This document shows positions 29,102 through 37,843 of a stretch of 64,000 nucleotides of DNA, in pieces. The translations under genes and the position numbers were made by a program. The stretch is from Bifidobacterium sp. B4142. Its GTDB lineage: Bacteria; Actinomycetota; Actinomycetes; Actinomycetales; Bifidobacteriaceae. The notes beneath the pieces are model-generated. The model worked only from the letters and a program-made list of their open reading frames with translations, was not told the DNA's origin and did no database searches. Every line of letters begins with the position of its first letter. Positions within the stretch are counted from its first letter, which is position 1. The stretch lies in NCBI RefSeq assembly GCF_026537325.1, contig NZ_JAFNMJ010000001.1, positions 434,001-498,000 on the forward strand, in the 5' to 3' direction.

Positions 29102-29803
29102 ATGAGCGATAAGAATGAACTGACCTTCACTGCGGAGGAATCCCGCATGATCTGGATAGACTGCGAGATGACCGGTCTGGATATCTTCCATGACGAGCTG
29201 TGCGAGGTCTCCGTGGTTCCCACCGACTTCAACATGAAGGTCCTGGACAAGGGCATCGATCTGGTCATCAAGCCCTCCCAGGCGGCCCTGGACCATATGG
29301 GGGATTTCGTCAGGAAGATGCATACCTCCTCCGGCCTGATCGAGGAGATGAAGACCGGCCTTGACCTGGAGGATGCCCAGCGTCAGGTGATCGAGTACGT
29401 CAAGCCCTTCTTGCCCAAGAACGGCAAGGCTCATCTGGCAGGCAACTCGGTGGGTTCTGATAAGAAGTTCCTTGACAGGTACATGCCCGACTTGATGAAT
29501 CTTCTGCACTACCGGGTCATTGACGTGAGCACCCTCAAGGAGCTGTCGCGCCGCTGGTACCCGGACGTCTACAAGAACAAGCCGGCCAAGCATGGCGGTC
29601 ACAGGGCCCTGGCCGACATCATCGAGTCCATGGACGAACTGCGCTACTACCGCTCCATGTTCTTTGTTCCTGCCCCCGGACCTGATCAGGCCCAGTCCAA
29701 GGCCGGAGCGGAACAGATCGAGCAGACCAGTCTTCTGCGCCATTACGAAGAGTCCGGCAATCCTGTCGAGGATGCCAATAAGCCTGAGAAGACCGACTAC
29801 TGA
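29102..29803 (+). CDS. orn: Oligoribonuclease
   Basis: DEDDh 3'-to-5' exonuclease that finishes RNA decay by degrading 2-5 nt fragments, including pGpG. ExoI motif [12 protein letters not shown], later Asp in [13 protein letters not shown], and the HRALADI motif with the catalytic His. 233 residues, longer than the usual 180-200 because of a polar C-terminal extension of about 35 residues. Upstream of the PIF1-like helicase by about 40 bases. Confidence 0.93.
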   Translation: MSDKNELTFTAEESRMIWIDCEMTGLDIFHDELCEVSVVPTDFNMKVLDKGIDLVIKPSQAALDHMGDFVRKMHTSSGLIEEMKTGLDLEDAQRQVIEYVKPFLPKNGKAHLAGNSVGSDKKFLDRYMPDLMNLLHYRVIDVSTLKELSRRWYPDVYKNKPAKHGGHRALADIIESMDELRYYRSMFFVPAPGPDQAQSKAGAEQIEQTSLLRHYEESGNPVEDANKPEKTDY

Positions 29804-29843
29804 CAGGCGTGGCCATGTACCTCTGACGTGGCACCATGGAGGC

Positions 29844-31250
29844 ATGCAACAATCCGAAGCCTTGACCATATTGAGTGCGGGGGCCAATGCCTTCATCACA
29901 GGTGCCCCAGGGTCAGGCAAGACTTTTGTGCTCAACGAGTTCGTCCACCAGGCCCGGCAGGCCGGAGCGGTTGTGGCGGTGACAGCCTCGACCGGAATTG
30001 CCGCTACGCACATCAACGGCCAGACTATCCACTCCTGGAGCGGTGTGGGAATCGCCACCTGTATGACGGAATCGCTCTTGAAGCGGATCAAGACCCGTCG
30101 TCGCAGGCAGATTGAAGGCACCGACATCCTGGTCATCGACGAGGTCTCCATGATGCACGCCTGGCTCTTCGACATGGTGGACCAGGCCTGCCAGGCTGTT
30201 CGCCACAGCCCCGAGCCTTTCGGAGGGATCCAAGTGGTCCTTTCCGGGGATTTCTTCCAGCTGCCGCCGGTGACCCGGTCCAACCGAGCTGCAGGGATAC
30301 TGCCCAGCCCCGAATTCCAGGCTGCCCGGGAACGCTATGCTCAGGTTGGCAAGGATCCGGATGGGTTCGTTACCGAATCACTGGTCTGGCGGGAACTGGA
30401 CCCCGTCATCTGTTATCTGACTGAGCAGCATCGCCAGGACGATGGTCAGCTGTTGACCGTCCTGACTGATATCAGGGAGGGCGGCGTCACCCAGGAGGAC
30501 CATGAGGTCCTGGCTGCCCGAGTCGGCGCAGTGCCTGCTCCTGGACAGGTCGCAGTCCACCTCTTCCCGGTCAACAAGCAGGCCGACACGTTGAATGACC
30601 AGCGCCTGGCCTCCATCGACGAAGAGGCCCACCATTACCAGGCCACATCCCGGGGCGAGACAAGGCTGGTTGAGCGGCTGAAGAAGAACATGCTGGCCCC
30701 CGAGGATCTGGCCCTGAAGACCGGAGCGGCGGTCATGGCTCTGCGCAACGACCAGGATCATCAATATGTCAACGGCTCCATAGGCACAGTCAGCGGATTC
30801 ACCAGCTCGGCCAAGGGGGGATGGCCGATTGTCTCCTTCCAGAATGGCAATCTGGTCACTATGAAGCCGGCCGCCTGGGAGACTATGGATGGGGATACGG
30901 TCTTGGCCGCCGTCAATCAGGTTCCCCTTCGCTGCGCATGGGGGATCACTATCCACAAGTCCCAGGGGATGACCTTGGACAGGGCAGTCATGGACCTGAG
31001 ACGGACCTTCGCGCCAGGGATGGGCTACGTGGCCCTCTCCCGTGTGGAAAGTCTGGATGGGCTCTATCTGACGGGCATCAATGAGCACGCCTTCCTGGTC
31101 TCTCCCGATGCCGTCGTTCTGGATGCGGGATTGAGGGCCGAGTCCAAGGCGGCCTGCGCCCGTCTGAAGGATGAAGGTCCTGAGTCCTTCACCAAGCGGG
31201 CCGTCGGTCAGGAACCAGAAGACGAATTCAGCCAGGACCAGCTTTTCTGA
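29844..31250 (+). CDS. PIF1/RecD2-like superfamily 1B DNA helicase
   Basis: 468 residues. Walker A GAPGSGKT at 20-27, motif Ia TASTGIAATHINGQTIHSWSG, Walker B LVIDEVSMM, motif III LSGDFFQLPPV, and the C-terminal motifs ITIHKSQGMTLDRAVMDL and GYVALSRVESLDGLYL. This is the pattern of PIF1 helicases, which unwind G-quadruplexes, R-loops and stalled forks in a 5'-to-3' direction. ATG 29844 is preceded almost directly by GGAGG, too close for a normal ribosome-binding site, so the start is less certain. It follows orn on the same strand. Confidence 0.88.
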   Translation: MQQSEALTILSAGANAFITGAPGSGKTFVLNEFVHQARQAGAVVAVTASTGIAATHINGQTIHSWSGVGIATCMTESLLKRIKTRRRRQIEGTDILVIDEVSMMHAWLFDMVDQACQAVRHSPEPFGGIQVVLSGDFFQLPPVTRSNRAAGILPSPEFQAARERYAQVGKDPDGFVTESLVWRELDPVICYLTEQHRQDDGQLLTVLTDIREGGVTQEDHEVLAARVGAVPAPGQVAVHLFPVNKQADTLNDQRLASIDEEAHHYQATSRGETRLVERLKKNMLAPEDLALKTGAAVMALRNDQDHQYVNGSIGTVSGFTSSAKGGWPIVSFQNGNLVTMKPAAWETMDGDTVLAAVNQVPLRCAWGITIHKSQGMTLDRAVMDLRRTFAPGMGYVALSRVESLDGLYLTGINEHAFLVSPDAVVLDAGLRAESKAACARLKDEGPESFTKRAVGQEPEDEFSQDQLF

Positions 31251-31283
31251 AGGGTCGTCCTTATTGGTCTTGGCCCGGTATGG

Positions 31284-31740
31284 TTATTTGGGTAGTTCGA
31301 GACGCCATGACAGGCGAACCATGTCTCTAAGGGTGATTCCGTTCTCGCAAAATAATTCCGTTCAATGCGGTCCATGCGAAACCCGCATGTCTGGTAGAAG
31401 CAAAGGGCTCCAAAACTGGTGGATCCGGTCCCAACTTCCAGCCTTCTCAGGCCCAGCCTGACAGTCTCCATCTTGGCTCGGTCTATTAATCTACTTCCAA
31501 GCCCCTGTCTGCGATAAGCGCGGTCCACATTGATATCGGCAATTTCCACGGTATCCGTGTTCGGTCTGGCAAGCAGCATGACACCGGCCAGGGTTTGTCC
31601 TACTCGGATTTCATAGGCGCGGGAATGGGTGAAACGTCACGGATTATCCGTTCTGAGGGATCGGCCTCCAGGAGGAGCGTCAAGTGCTCTGCGTCGAGGT
31701 TGGTAAAGGTCTGGATGGTCACACCCGGCTCTGAAGACAT
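31284..31740 (-). pseudogene. GNAT acetyltransferase broken by two frameshifts
   Basis: Read from ATG 31740 on the minus strand, the protein runs MSSEPGVTIQTFTNLDAEH through PSERIIRD and then hits a stop; one frame over, THSRAYEIRVGQTLAGVMLL continues into the acetyl-CoA loop RRQGLGSRLI and CGFRMDRIERNYF. Near 31346 the sense moves frame again to ENGITLRDMVRLSWRLELPK and a stop at 31284. The three pieces join into one ordinary GNAT of about 150 residues. Shifts lie near 31632-31640 and near 31346. The gene is recently inactivated, or there are two sequencing errors; the substrate is unknown. Confidence 0.8.
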
Positions 31741-32010
31741 AGGTGCCCGCCTTATCCTAGTAAATCAGAAAACCTGTTCGTACAACTATCATATCTTGGC
31801 TGTCCTTATGGAGGAGGGATAGGGCTAGATAGATGCCAGATGTCAGGCTGCGGATTTACCGACCTTTCCTGTATGTGCTGTCTGGCTTTTGTTTCGGTTA
31901 TGCGGGTCATATACGCAGGTCCGGTTGACTGCTGGGTGGATCCGGACAAGCTCCTGCGCTGTTAAGGCCCTCAGGATCTCACACCTCTCACAAGGAGTCG
32001 TGCCGACTCT

Positions 32011-32790
32011 TTATTTCTTGTCCATAATCATTCCCCGGCCTCCGGTGACCGTCCAGAGTATGACGGCGAAGACCGTCAAGACCGTGGCAATCGCCGGCCA
32101 AGTACCCTGTCCAGGAACGGGTGGTCTAACGTCCTCGGGGTATAGACGGAGCGACATTCCCATGCCTACTTGCATACTTTGGCTGGCGATATTAATCACT
32201 GCCAGCCCTGCGCCCAGTCCAAGCCCGTAGAAACGACCCAGTGATGCGATGCCGAGCATGACCGAAGATGCGTCGACTAGGCCGTTGCAGACAGCCAGCC
32301 TGAGCAGCGACTGTGCACTGGCCGAGTCGCCGCGGGAGCTGGGTATGGTAAGGAGGAGGTTGAGAAGAAACGGCAGCATCAGCACGCCTGTCCCGGCGGC
32401 CAGGGCTCGCCAACGGACGCGCGCCAGGTTCAGGCGCTCCCATGTGGGCATAAGCGGGGCAAGCATGACCAAGGCGCATGCGCTGAACGCCGCGTAGGCC
32501 AGCTCGGCCATGGGTACGATACTGGGTACGGCGCTTTTGCCTTGTGAGCATTGGGTGTGCACGGCGCCGTTGAATACCGCTGCATGTGGATCGGGAACGC
32601 ATACGTATCCGTAATAGGCTGGCCGGGCATAGATCTCCCCGCCGGTAGCTGACGTGGAGGCGGAAGCAAGCAGGAAGGGCACGGCCGTAGCCAGCACGAC
32701 GAATGCCAAGGCCGCCCATGGGCGGCGCCCAGCCAACCATCCGACCGAGATTCCGCCTTTCATGGAACCATGTCGATGCCGGCCACCCAT
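32011..32790 (-). CDS. Polytopic membrane protein of the peptide/ABC cassette
   Basis: 259 residues with about five to six membrane segments (for example PWAALAFVVLATAVPFLL, ELAYAAFSACALVMLAPL, GVLMLPFLLNLLLTI, ATVLTVFAVILWTV). Between the first two lies an extracytoplasmic loop of about 60 residues with two Cys. The start overlaps the stop of the larger permease gene (ATGA), with GGGGAAG upstream, so it belongs to the same operon. I recognise no family; by position it could be a second transporter subunit or an immunity protein. Confidence 0.65.
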   Translation of the reverse strand: MGGRHRHGSMKGGISVGWLAGRRPWAALAFVVLATAVPFLLASASTSATGGEIYARPAYYGYVCVPDPHAAVFNGAVHTQCSQGKSAVPSIVPMAELAYAAFSACALVMLAPLMPTWERLNLARVRWRALAAGTGVLMLPFLLNLLLTIPSSRGDSASAQSLLRLAVCNGLVDASSVMLGIASLGRFYGLGLGAGLAVINIASQSMQVGMGMSLRLYPEDVRPPVPGQGTWPAIATVLTVFAVILWTVTGGRGMIMDKK

Positions 32791-34289
32791 CAGTGGTTCT
32801 TCCCCAGACCATTGATGACATCGGACGGCGTGACGGTGCAGCGTTCGATGTCAGAGAGGTTACGACGCACATAGGCATGGAACTCTTCATTCGTAGCGTC
32901 GTTGAGCAGATCGGCGGCAGGGCCTCGGGCGCTTCCCAACCCAGAGATTGCGCTTCCCCCGCCCAGGGACTGGTAGGCGGTCTCTCTCATGCGCTGGGGC
33001 AGCTGCTCCAGTACGAAGGCGGACACGCTGGCACCGCCATCCAACGTCCGTTGTTTATACACGTTTTTAAGTGCCGTAGCCGCGCAGTCCGCATGAATGA
33101 ATTCCTCCACGATGGCCTCCGTGACATCAGCTAGGTCGCTGTATCGTCCAGTGCGTTCGGTGACTGTGTCGGTCATCACCTGTATCTTCTTGCCGCCCAA
33201 CTGTCGCAGTTCGGCCAGGCCTTGGCCGGTGAGATTCCATGCCTGGCCGTGGGTTGTGGGCGTAAAGGCGTTGCCCAGCAAAAGCACAAGACCCGATCTG
33301 CCCTCCACGCTGTCCTTGGGGAACCATGAGGCGACCGACTGCATATACCGCATGTAGCGTCTCAGCTGGGCATCATCATCCGGGTGGGCGCACACTGACA
33401 GCGGCACACCGTCTATGCTTTTGCACACAGGGGTGAACGGAACGGATCGGCGCCATTCTGCCAGGCTGGACATGGCGACCAGGCCCCCGGCAGCAGTCGG
33501 AACAAGCAGAAGCACCACCAATGGGGCGACTATCCATGACAGGCTGCGCCGCCACCGGTGTGCCGTCAGTATGCATGCCCCAGTGGATGCGGCCAGCACT
33601 ACCGCGACTAAAATCCAGCGCACTGCCACAGCTGACGGATTAATCCTGAGCCCCGGCTCAGCACCGATGCCCGTGTCCATTACCGGCATCACCACGGATA
33701 GAGCCGACCCCCACATTCGGGGAAACACGTCCCCCTTGGGTACGCGCGGTATGAGCAGTACCACGCTGCCCCAACACAGGATCGCAGGCAAGAGTGTGGC
33801 CGGCACCATGGACCAGCGGCTGCCCATGATGGCGCCGAGCGCATAACCGAGGGCGAACATTGCCGCCGGCACTGCCATGCCCATGAGCAAGGCTCCCAAG
33901 GGAACTGATCCGCCCGTGGATTGCAGAGTCTGGACAATGGCGGGAAGACAGCCCGCCACATAGGCCAGGGAGCACAATGCAGCGCCTTTGAGGACAGGTG
34001 CGCTGTATCTGCGGACGGCCGACCCCCCGATCCAGGGCGGCGCAATCATGGACCGCGGGGAGCATGCCTTCCAGGCACTCCACGCACCAAACATGCAGGC
34101 AATCACATCCGTCACTAGATGCATCCAGGTCAGGTCAAGCTGCAAGGCGGCGTTTGGCAACACCCGCAGGGACGCGTCTGGTCGGCCGACGCCGTAGTTG
34201 CGCACCGATAATGCAGCCGGATATGCCATCATTGACAGAAAGAACACCAGCGAGCTTATCGGCGATAGGGGATTGAGCAGCCGGACCAT
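32790..34289 (-). CDS. ABC-type membrane protein with large C-terminal extracytoplasmic domain
   Basis: 499 residues. About seven hydrophobic segments occupy residues 10-300, followed by roughly 200 residues with no membrane segment, beginning SLAEWRRSVPFTPVCKS and containing CAHPDDDAQLRRYMRYM, a GKKIQVMTDTVTERTG stretch and VEEFIHADCA. With seven helices this tail would lie outside the membrane. Paired Cys (VCKS...VCAHP) could form a disulfide there. ATG 34289 overlaps the ATPase stop (TAATG). The layout recalls large membrane proteins of lactococcin 972-like operons, but I cannot assign it to that family. Confidence 0.65.
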   Translation of the reverse strand: MVRLLNPLSPISSLVFFLSMMAYPAALSVRNYGVGRPDASLRVLPNAALQLDLTWMHLVTDVIACMFGAWSAWKACSPRSMIAPPWIGGSAVRRYSAPVLKGAALCSLAYVAGCLPAIVQTLQSTGGSVPLGALLMGMAVPAAMFALGYALGAIMGSRWSMVPATLLPAILCWGSVVLLIPRVPKGDVFPRMWGSALSVVMPVMDTGIGAEPGLRINPSAVAVRWILVAVVLAASTGACILTAHRWRRSLSWIVAPLVVLLLVPTAAGGLVAMSSLAEWRRSVPFTPVCKSIDGVPLSVCAHPDDDAQLRRYMRYMQSVASWFPKDSVEGRSGLVLLLGNAFTPTTHGQAWNLTGQGLAELRQLGGKKIQVMTDTVTERTGRYSDLADVTEAIVEEFIHADCAATALKNVYKQRTLDGGASVSAFVLEQLPQRMRETAYQSLGGGSAISGLGSARGPAADLLNDATNEEFHAYVRRNLSDIERCTVTPSDVINGLGKNH

Positions 34290-35071
34290 TATGAGACCCC
34301 TTCCTGGTCGGATGGCAGGTGTCCAGTCCCCTTCAGAAGCTGTCGATAACCAGATTCCCAAGGCGATGCCATTGAGTCCTCAGGACTGGCCAAGGCTGCG
34401 AGATCATCCATGTGTCCGTCCAGGAGCAGATGCCCATGATTGAGCACCAGTACACGGTCGGCAATTGCGGCCAGGTCCTCAACCAAATGTGTACTTACCA
34501 GCACCGTGTGACTGTCCGCATAGGCGTCGAGGAATCTACGTACCTCAATGCGCTGCACCGGGTCGAGGCCAACGGTCGGCTCATCCAAGACGAGCACGTC
34601 GGGACGGGCAACAATCGCACAAGCGATGCCTACCCGTTGACGCATGCCGCCGGACAGGCTGCGCACCGGGCGGTGGGATTCCCCGGACAATCCCACCTGC
34701 TCCATGGCCCACACTGCTGCGTCGCAGGAAGCACTCCAGGACAAACCACGCGCCCATGCGGCATACCGCACGTTGCGCATGAGGCTGGAGGCATCCATCA
34801 GCTCGAAGGATTGCGGCAAATAGCCAATCCGGCTCCTGGCCCGACGTCGTCCAGAGCTGGTCAGCACATGCGCCCCGGCAATCTTCACATCGCCCGACGA
34901 AGGTCGCGATAAGGTGGTTACAATATTCAGGAGGGTCGTCTTGCCGGCACCGTTCGGACCCAGCAGGCCGTATACGCCATTGCCGAAGCTCAACGATACA
35001 TCGGATAGCACCCGTCTATGTCCGTATGAGAAACAAACATGCGACAGGGAAACGCACACTTTATAAGTCAC
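34289..35071 (-). CDS. ABC transporter ATP-binding protein of the peptide cassette
   Basis: About 260 residues. Walker A GPNGAGKT, Q-loop LPQSFELMDASS, signature LSGGMRQRVG, Walker B VLVLDEPTVGLDP, switch His in VSTHLVEDLA: an intact ATPase of the ABC-2/bacitracin-export type. The start is uncertain: GTG 35071 and GTG 35059 both lie after the terminator at 35088-35126, while the longest frame (TTG 35116) would begin inside the terminator stem. No strong ribosome-binding site is visible. Translationally coupled to the permease; probably powers export of, or resistance to, the peptide encoded upstream. Confidence 0.8.
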   Translation of the reverse strand: MTYKVCVSLSHVCFSYGHRRVLSDVSLSFGNGVYGLLGPNGAGKTTLLNIVTTLSRPSSGDVKIAGAHVLTSSGRRRARSRIGYLPQSFELMDASSLMRNVRYAAWARGLSWSASCDAAVWAMEQVGLSGESHRPVRSLSGGMRQRVGIACAIVARPDVLVLDEPTVGLDPVQRIEVRRFLDAYADSHTVLVSTHLVEDLAAIADRVLVLNHGHLLLDGHMDDLAALASPEDSMASPWESGYRQLLKGTGHLPSDQEGVS

Positions 35072-35087
35072 TATTGAACCAAACTGT

Positions 35088-35126
35088 AAAAAAGAGAAGC
35101 GGTCCTTCTTCTGCAAAGAACCGCTT
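35088..35126 (-). terminator. Terminator between peptide gene and transporter genes
   Basis: On the minus strand AAGCGGT (35126-35120) pairs with ACCGCTT (35103-35097), with further pairing inside between TTCTT and AAGAA, and the stem is followed by CTC and six T (35093-35088). It lies 17 bases past the stop of the small secreted peptide. It should end most transcripts and let a fraction read through into the ABC genes. Confidence 0.82.
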
Positions 35127-35142
35127 AACCAACCGAGTAGTC

Positions 35143-35478
35143 TTACGGGTTTCCTACCTCCAAACTCACAGGGTTACCGCTTGGAACATCGTTAACACCT
35201 AATGGACACCCACCCGAATAGCTGGTGCCGTTCTTGATCCAACCGGTGTATTGATCGGGCCATAATCTACAGGCAATCTTTGCCCTGGCATATCGAGGCG
35301 AGTTCTTACAAGTATTTTTGGCTTGGTTGTTATGTCGAGCAGCTCGGCACGGGACAAATATCCTCATCCCCGAAAACGACACCGCCTCATCAGCATATAC
35401 TACTGCTGGAACTGCTGCAAACATACCAAGCGCAGCAACAGCAGCGAGAAGTTGTCTCATTGTTTTGAAGAACTTCAT
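35143..35478 (-). CDS. Small secreted cationic four-Cys peptide, candidate bacteriocin/toxin
   Basis: 111 residues. A classical Sec signal peptide (basic MKFFKTMR, hydrophobic core to about residue 27, AxA-type end VVYA) predicts cleavage near residue 29-30, giving a mature peptide of about 82 residues. It has four cysteines (VPC, NTC, IAC, GGC), a basic middle rich in Arg/Lys/Asn and aromatic residues in WPDQYTGW. An excellent GGAAGG ribosome-binding site precedes ATG 35478. Own promoter upstream, strong terminator downstream, then an ABC transporter: the arrangement of exported antimicrobial peptides. No homologous family is recognised; a secreted adhesin or enzyme inhibitor cannot be excluded. 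Confidence 0.7.
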   Translation of the reverse strand: MKFFKTMRQLLAAVAALGMFAAVPAVVYADEAVSFSGMRIFVPCRAARHNNQAKNTCKNSPRYARAKIACRLWPDQYTGWIKNGTSYSGGCPLGVNDVPSGNPVSLEVGNP

Positions 35479-35504
35479 TGTTCCTTCCTATTGAGCCCAT
35501 TCTC

Positions 35505-35523
35505 TAAGAGAGGAATTCTCTTA
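35505..35523. promoter_or_regulatory. Operator-like inverted repeat at the peptide promoter
   Basis: TAAGAGA (35505-35511) and TCTCTTA (35517-35523) are exact inverted copies around GGAAT. It overlaps the predicted transcription start of the peptide gene, suitable for a repressor site or a 5' UTR hairpin. Confidence 0.4.
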
Positions 35524-35530
35524 ATAATTG

Positions 35531-35559
35531 AGTTTAAAATAAATTATTATACGAGTCAA
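35531..35559 (-). promoter_or_regulatory. Predicted sigma-70 type promoter of the peptide gene
   Basis: On the minus strand TTGACT (35559-35554) and TAAACT (35536-35531) are separated by 17 bases of very AT-rich sequence, with the expected start near 35524 and a 45-base leader to the ATG. Confidence 0.5.
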
Positions 35560-35913
35560 ATCCAGCTTTCTCTACGCGCCTTCCCAGATCCGCGGGTGTC
35601 ATGATCGGCCCCGATCGTCCTCTGGGCTGTGGCCACCACGGCTATGTGTATGATAATACCGATTCCAACGAGTCCTATCCGCAATCGGCCAATGCTGTGT
35701 ATTTCATGGCTTCATCTTTACGATTGCGTCTGGGCAAGCATTGTTTTTTTGGGGATGATTTTCTCTCAACATCGTTGGGTAGTCGTATGCAACGATAGCG
35801 TGCGTCTCTGTGAGAGCACCCATAACCGCAGGGTTCTGGGCTCGCTTTAAGAGAATAATTACAGGTCATCCTCAATGGCTGCTTGTCCCTTTGCGCGCAT
35901 ATCTTTGGGAGGT

Positions 35914-37728
35914 ATGAGAACCAAAGCCATGCGCATGTCAACCCTCTTTCTGCGGACCCTCAGGGAGGATCCGGCCGACGCCGATGTGGACTCGGCCAAA
36001 CTCCTGCAGCGGGCCGGATACGTCCGCAAGGTGGCTCCTGGCATTTTCACCTGGCTGCCCTTGGGTCTGAAGGTCCTTGACAAGGTCCAGGCTGTGGTCC
36101 GGGAGGAGATTAATGGCATTGGTGCCCAGGAGGTCCACTTCCCGGCCCTGCTGCCTCGTGAGCCCTACGAGGCCACCCACCGCTGGGAGGAGTACGGCGA
36201 GAATCTCTTCCGCCTACAGGACAGGCACGGCGCTGATTATTTGCTGGCTCCCACCCACGAGGAAATGTTCACCCTTTTGGTCAAGGACATGTACTCCTCA
36301 TACAAGGACCTACCGGTTGTTCTCTACCAGATCCAGACCAAGTACCGCGACGAGTTCCGTCCCCGCGCCGGGCTGATCAGGGGTCGCGAGTTCATCATGA
36401 AGGACGCTTATTCCTTCACCGTGGACGAGGAGGGGCTGAAGAAGGCCTACCAGGATGAGCGCGGCGCCTATGAGCGAATTTTCAAGCGTCTGGGAGTCAA
36501 TTACGTGATCGTCCACGCGGTTTCCGGGCCTATGGGGGGATCCGAGTCCGAGGAATTCCTGGCTCCGCTGCCCATAGGCGAGGACACCTTTGCTCTGGCG
36601 CCCTCGGGGAAGGCATGGAACGTGGAGGCGCTGACCACACCGCGTCCCGATTCCGTCGACTACGCTGAGACCCCGGTTATGCAGGAGCTGGAAACTCCCG
36701 ACTCGACTACTATCGACACTCTGGTGGAGCGGTTCAACCAGCTGCATCCTCGTGAGGACGGCCGTGACTGGACCGCTGCCGATACTCTGAAGAACCTGAT
36801 TGTGGCCGTCAATCACCCTGCGGATGATGACCATCCCGATGGCTGGCGGGAGCTGGTGGCCGTTGGCCTGCCGGGCGACCGTCAGGTGGATATGAAGCGG
36901 CTGGAGGCCCAGTTCGCCCCGGCCGAGATCGAGGAAGCCAGTGAGGCTGACCTGGCTGCTCACCACGAGCTGGTCAAGGGATACATTGGTCCTCGTGTTC
37001 TGGGCCCTCAGCGTTCGGACACCGAGTCCGCAGCCCATATCCGCTACTTCCTCGACGCCCATGTGGCCCCTGGCTCAGCCTGGGTGACCGGGGCTGATGC
37101 CCAAGGCGTGCATCTGGCCAATGCGGTCTATGGGCGCGACTTCCGAGCTGACGGAGTGGTGGAGGCAGCCGAGGTCCGTCACGGGGACATGAGCCCTGAC
37201 GGATCAGGGCCGCTCAGCTTCGAGCGTGGCGTGGAGATCGGCCAGGTCTTCCAGCTCGGACTGAAATACTCTGACGCGCTGGGGTTGAAGGTCCTGGACC
37301 GCAACGGCAAAGCGGTGCCGGTCTGGATGGGCTGCTACGGCATCGGCATCTCCCGCGTGCTGGCCTGCATCGCCGAGATGCATCACGACGATAAAGGTCT
37401 GGCCTGGCCCAAGGCTGTAGCTCCTGCCGCGGTTCATGTGGTGGCCACCGGCAAGAAGCAGGAGGCCTTCGATGCTGCTGAGAAGCTGGTTGCCGGCCTG
37501 GAGGACCGTGGCGTTGAAGTTCTCTACGATGACCGGCCCAAGGTGTCTCCGGGGGTCAAGTTCAAGGATGCAGAGTTGATTGGGGTGCCCTTGGTCGCTA
37601 TTGCCGGTCGCGACACCATCGCCAACGGCACTATTGAGATCCGCAACCGCGACGGCTCGGATGCGCAAGCTGTTCCTGCTGATGAGGCCGCTCAGACGAT
37701 CGTGGATCGGATTGCAGCCCTGCAGTAG
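35914..37728 (+). CDS. proS: Proline--tRNA ligase
   Basis: Class II synthetase of about 604 residues charging tRNA-Pro. It is the bacterial-type enzyme with an insertion (editing) domain between motifs 2 and 3. Motif 2 area: [21 protein letters not shown]; motif 3 area: [17 protein letters not shown]-terminal anticodon-binding domain from about residue 505 (VHVVATGKK). Start options are 35914 (GGGAGG one base upstream, rather close) and 35929, with an earlier frame from 35875; the conserved [13 protein letters not shown] begins shortly after. Confidence 0.94.
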   Translation: MRTKAMRMSTLFLRTLREDPADADVDSAKLLQRAGYVRKVAPGIFTWLPLGLKVLDKVQAVVREEINGIGAQEVHFPALLPREPYEATHRWEEYGENLFRLQDRHGADYLLAPTHEEMFTLLVKDMYSSYKDLPVVLYQIQTKYRDEFRPRAGLIRGREFIMKDAYSFTVDEEGLKKAYQDERGAYERIFKRLGVNYVIVHAVSGPMGGSESEEFLAPLPIGEDTFALAPSGKAWNVEALTTPRPDSVDYAETPVMQELETPDSTTIDTLVERFNQLHPREDGRDWTAADTLKNLIVAVNHPADDDHPDGWRELVAVGLPGDRQVDMKRLEAQFAPAEIEEASEADLAAHHELVKGYIGPRVLGPQRSDTESAAHIRYFLDAHVAPGSAWVTGADAQGVHLANAVYGRDFRADGVVEAAEVRHGDMSPDGSGPLSFERGVEIGQVFQLGLKYSDALGLKVLDRNGKAVPVWMGCYGIGISRVLACIAEMHHDDKGLAWPKAVAPAAVHVVATGKKQEAFDAAEKLVAGLEDRGVEVLYDDRPKVSPGVKFKDAELIGVPLVAIAGRDTIANGTIEIRNRDGSDAQAVPADEAAQTIVDRIAALQ

Positions 37729-37761
37729 GGTATGCATGCCGCACTCATAGTGCACTATAGA

Positions 37762-37807
37762 GAGGTGGAGCCTTGGTCACACCATGATGTGACCAAGGCT
37801 CCACCTC
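37762..37807. terminator. Bidirectional terminator between proS and xthA
   Basis: A perfect 19-bp stem (37762-37780 with 37789-37807) around an 8-nt loop lies between two convergent genes. T-rich bases flank only one side (CTTGGTTGTATTG). Confidence 0.85.
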
Positions 37808-37843
37808 TTGGTTGTATTGCTTTGGGGTCAGGAATCTATCCGG

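Larger units (their letters stand above)
35479..35913. other. AT-rich divergent region between peptide gene and proS
   Basis: Holds the peptide promoter and inverted repeat. Between about 35560 and 35700 the minus strand has a short open stretch with a hydrophobic run (GLVGIGIIIHIAVVATAQ) ending just before the promoter but with no start codon; it may be the tail of a decayed membrane-protein gene or chance. No T-box or other aminoacyl-tRNA leader structure was seen ahead of proS. Confidence 0.4.

Noticed and set aside
31833-31928. 31-codon frame (MPDVRLRIYRPFLYVL...) upstream of the GNAT pseudogene
   Set aside because: Very short, no suitable ribosome-binding site, no family.
35560-35700. 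Hydrophobic open stretch on the minus strand (GLVGIGIIIHIAVVATAQ) before the peptide promoter
   Set aside because: No start codon and stops upstream in frame; at best a decayed gene tail.
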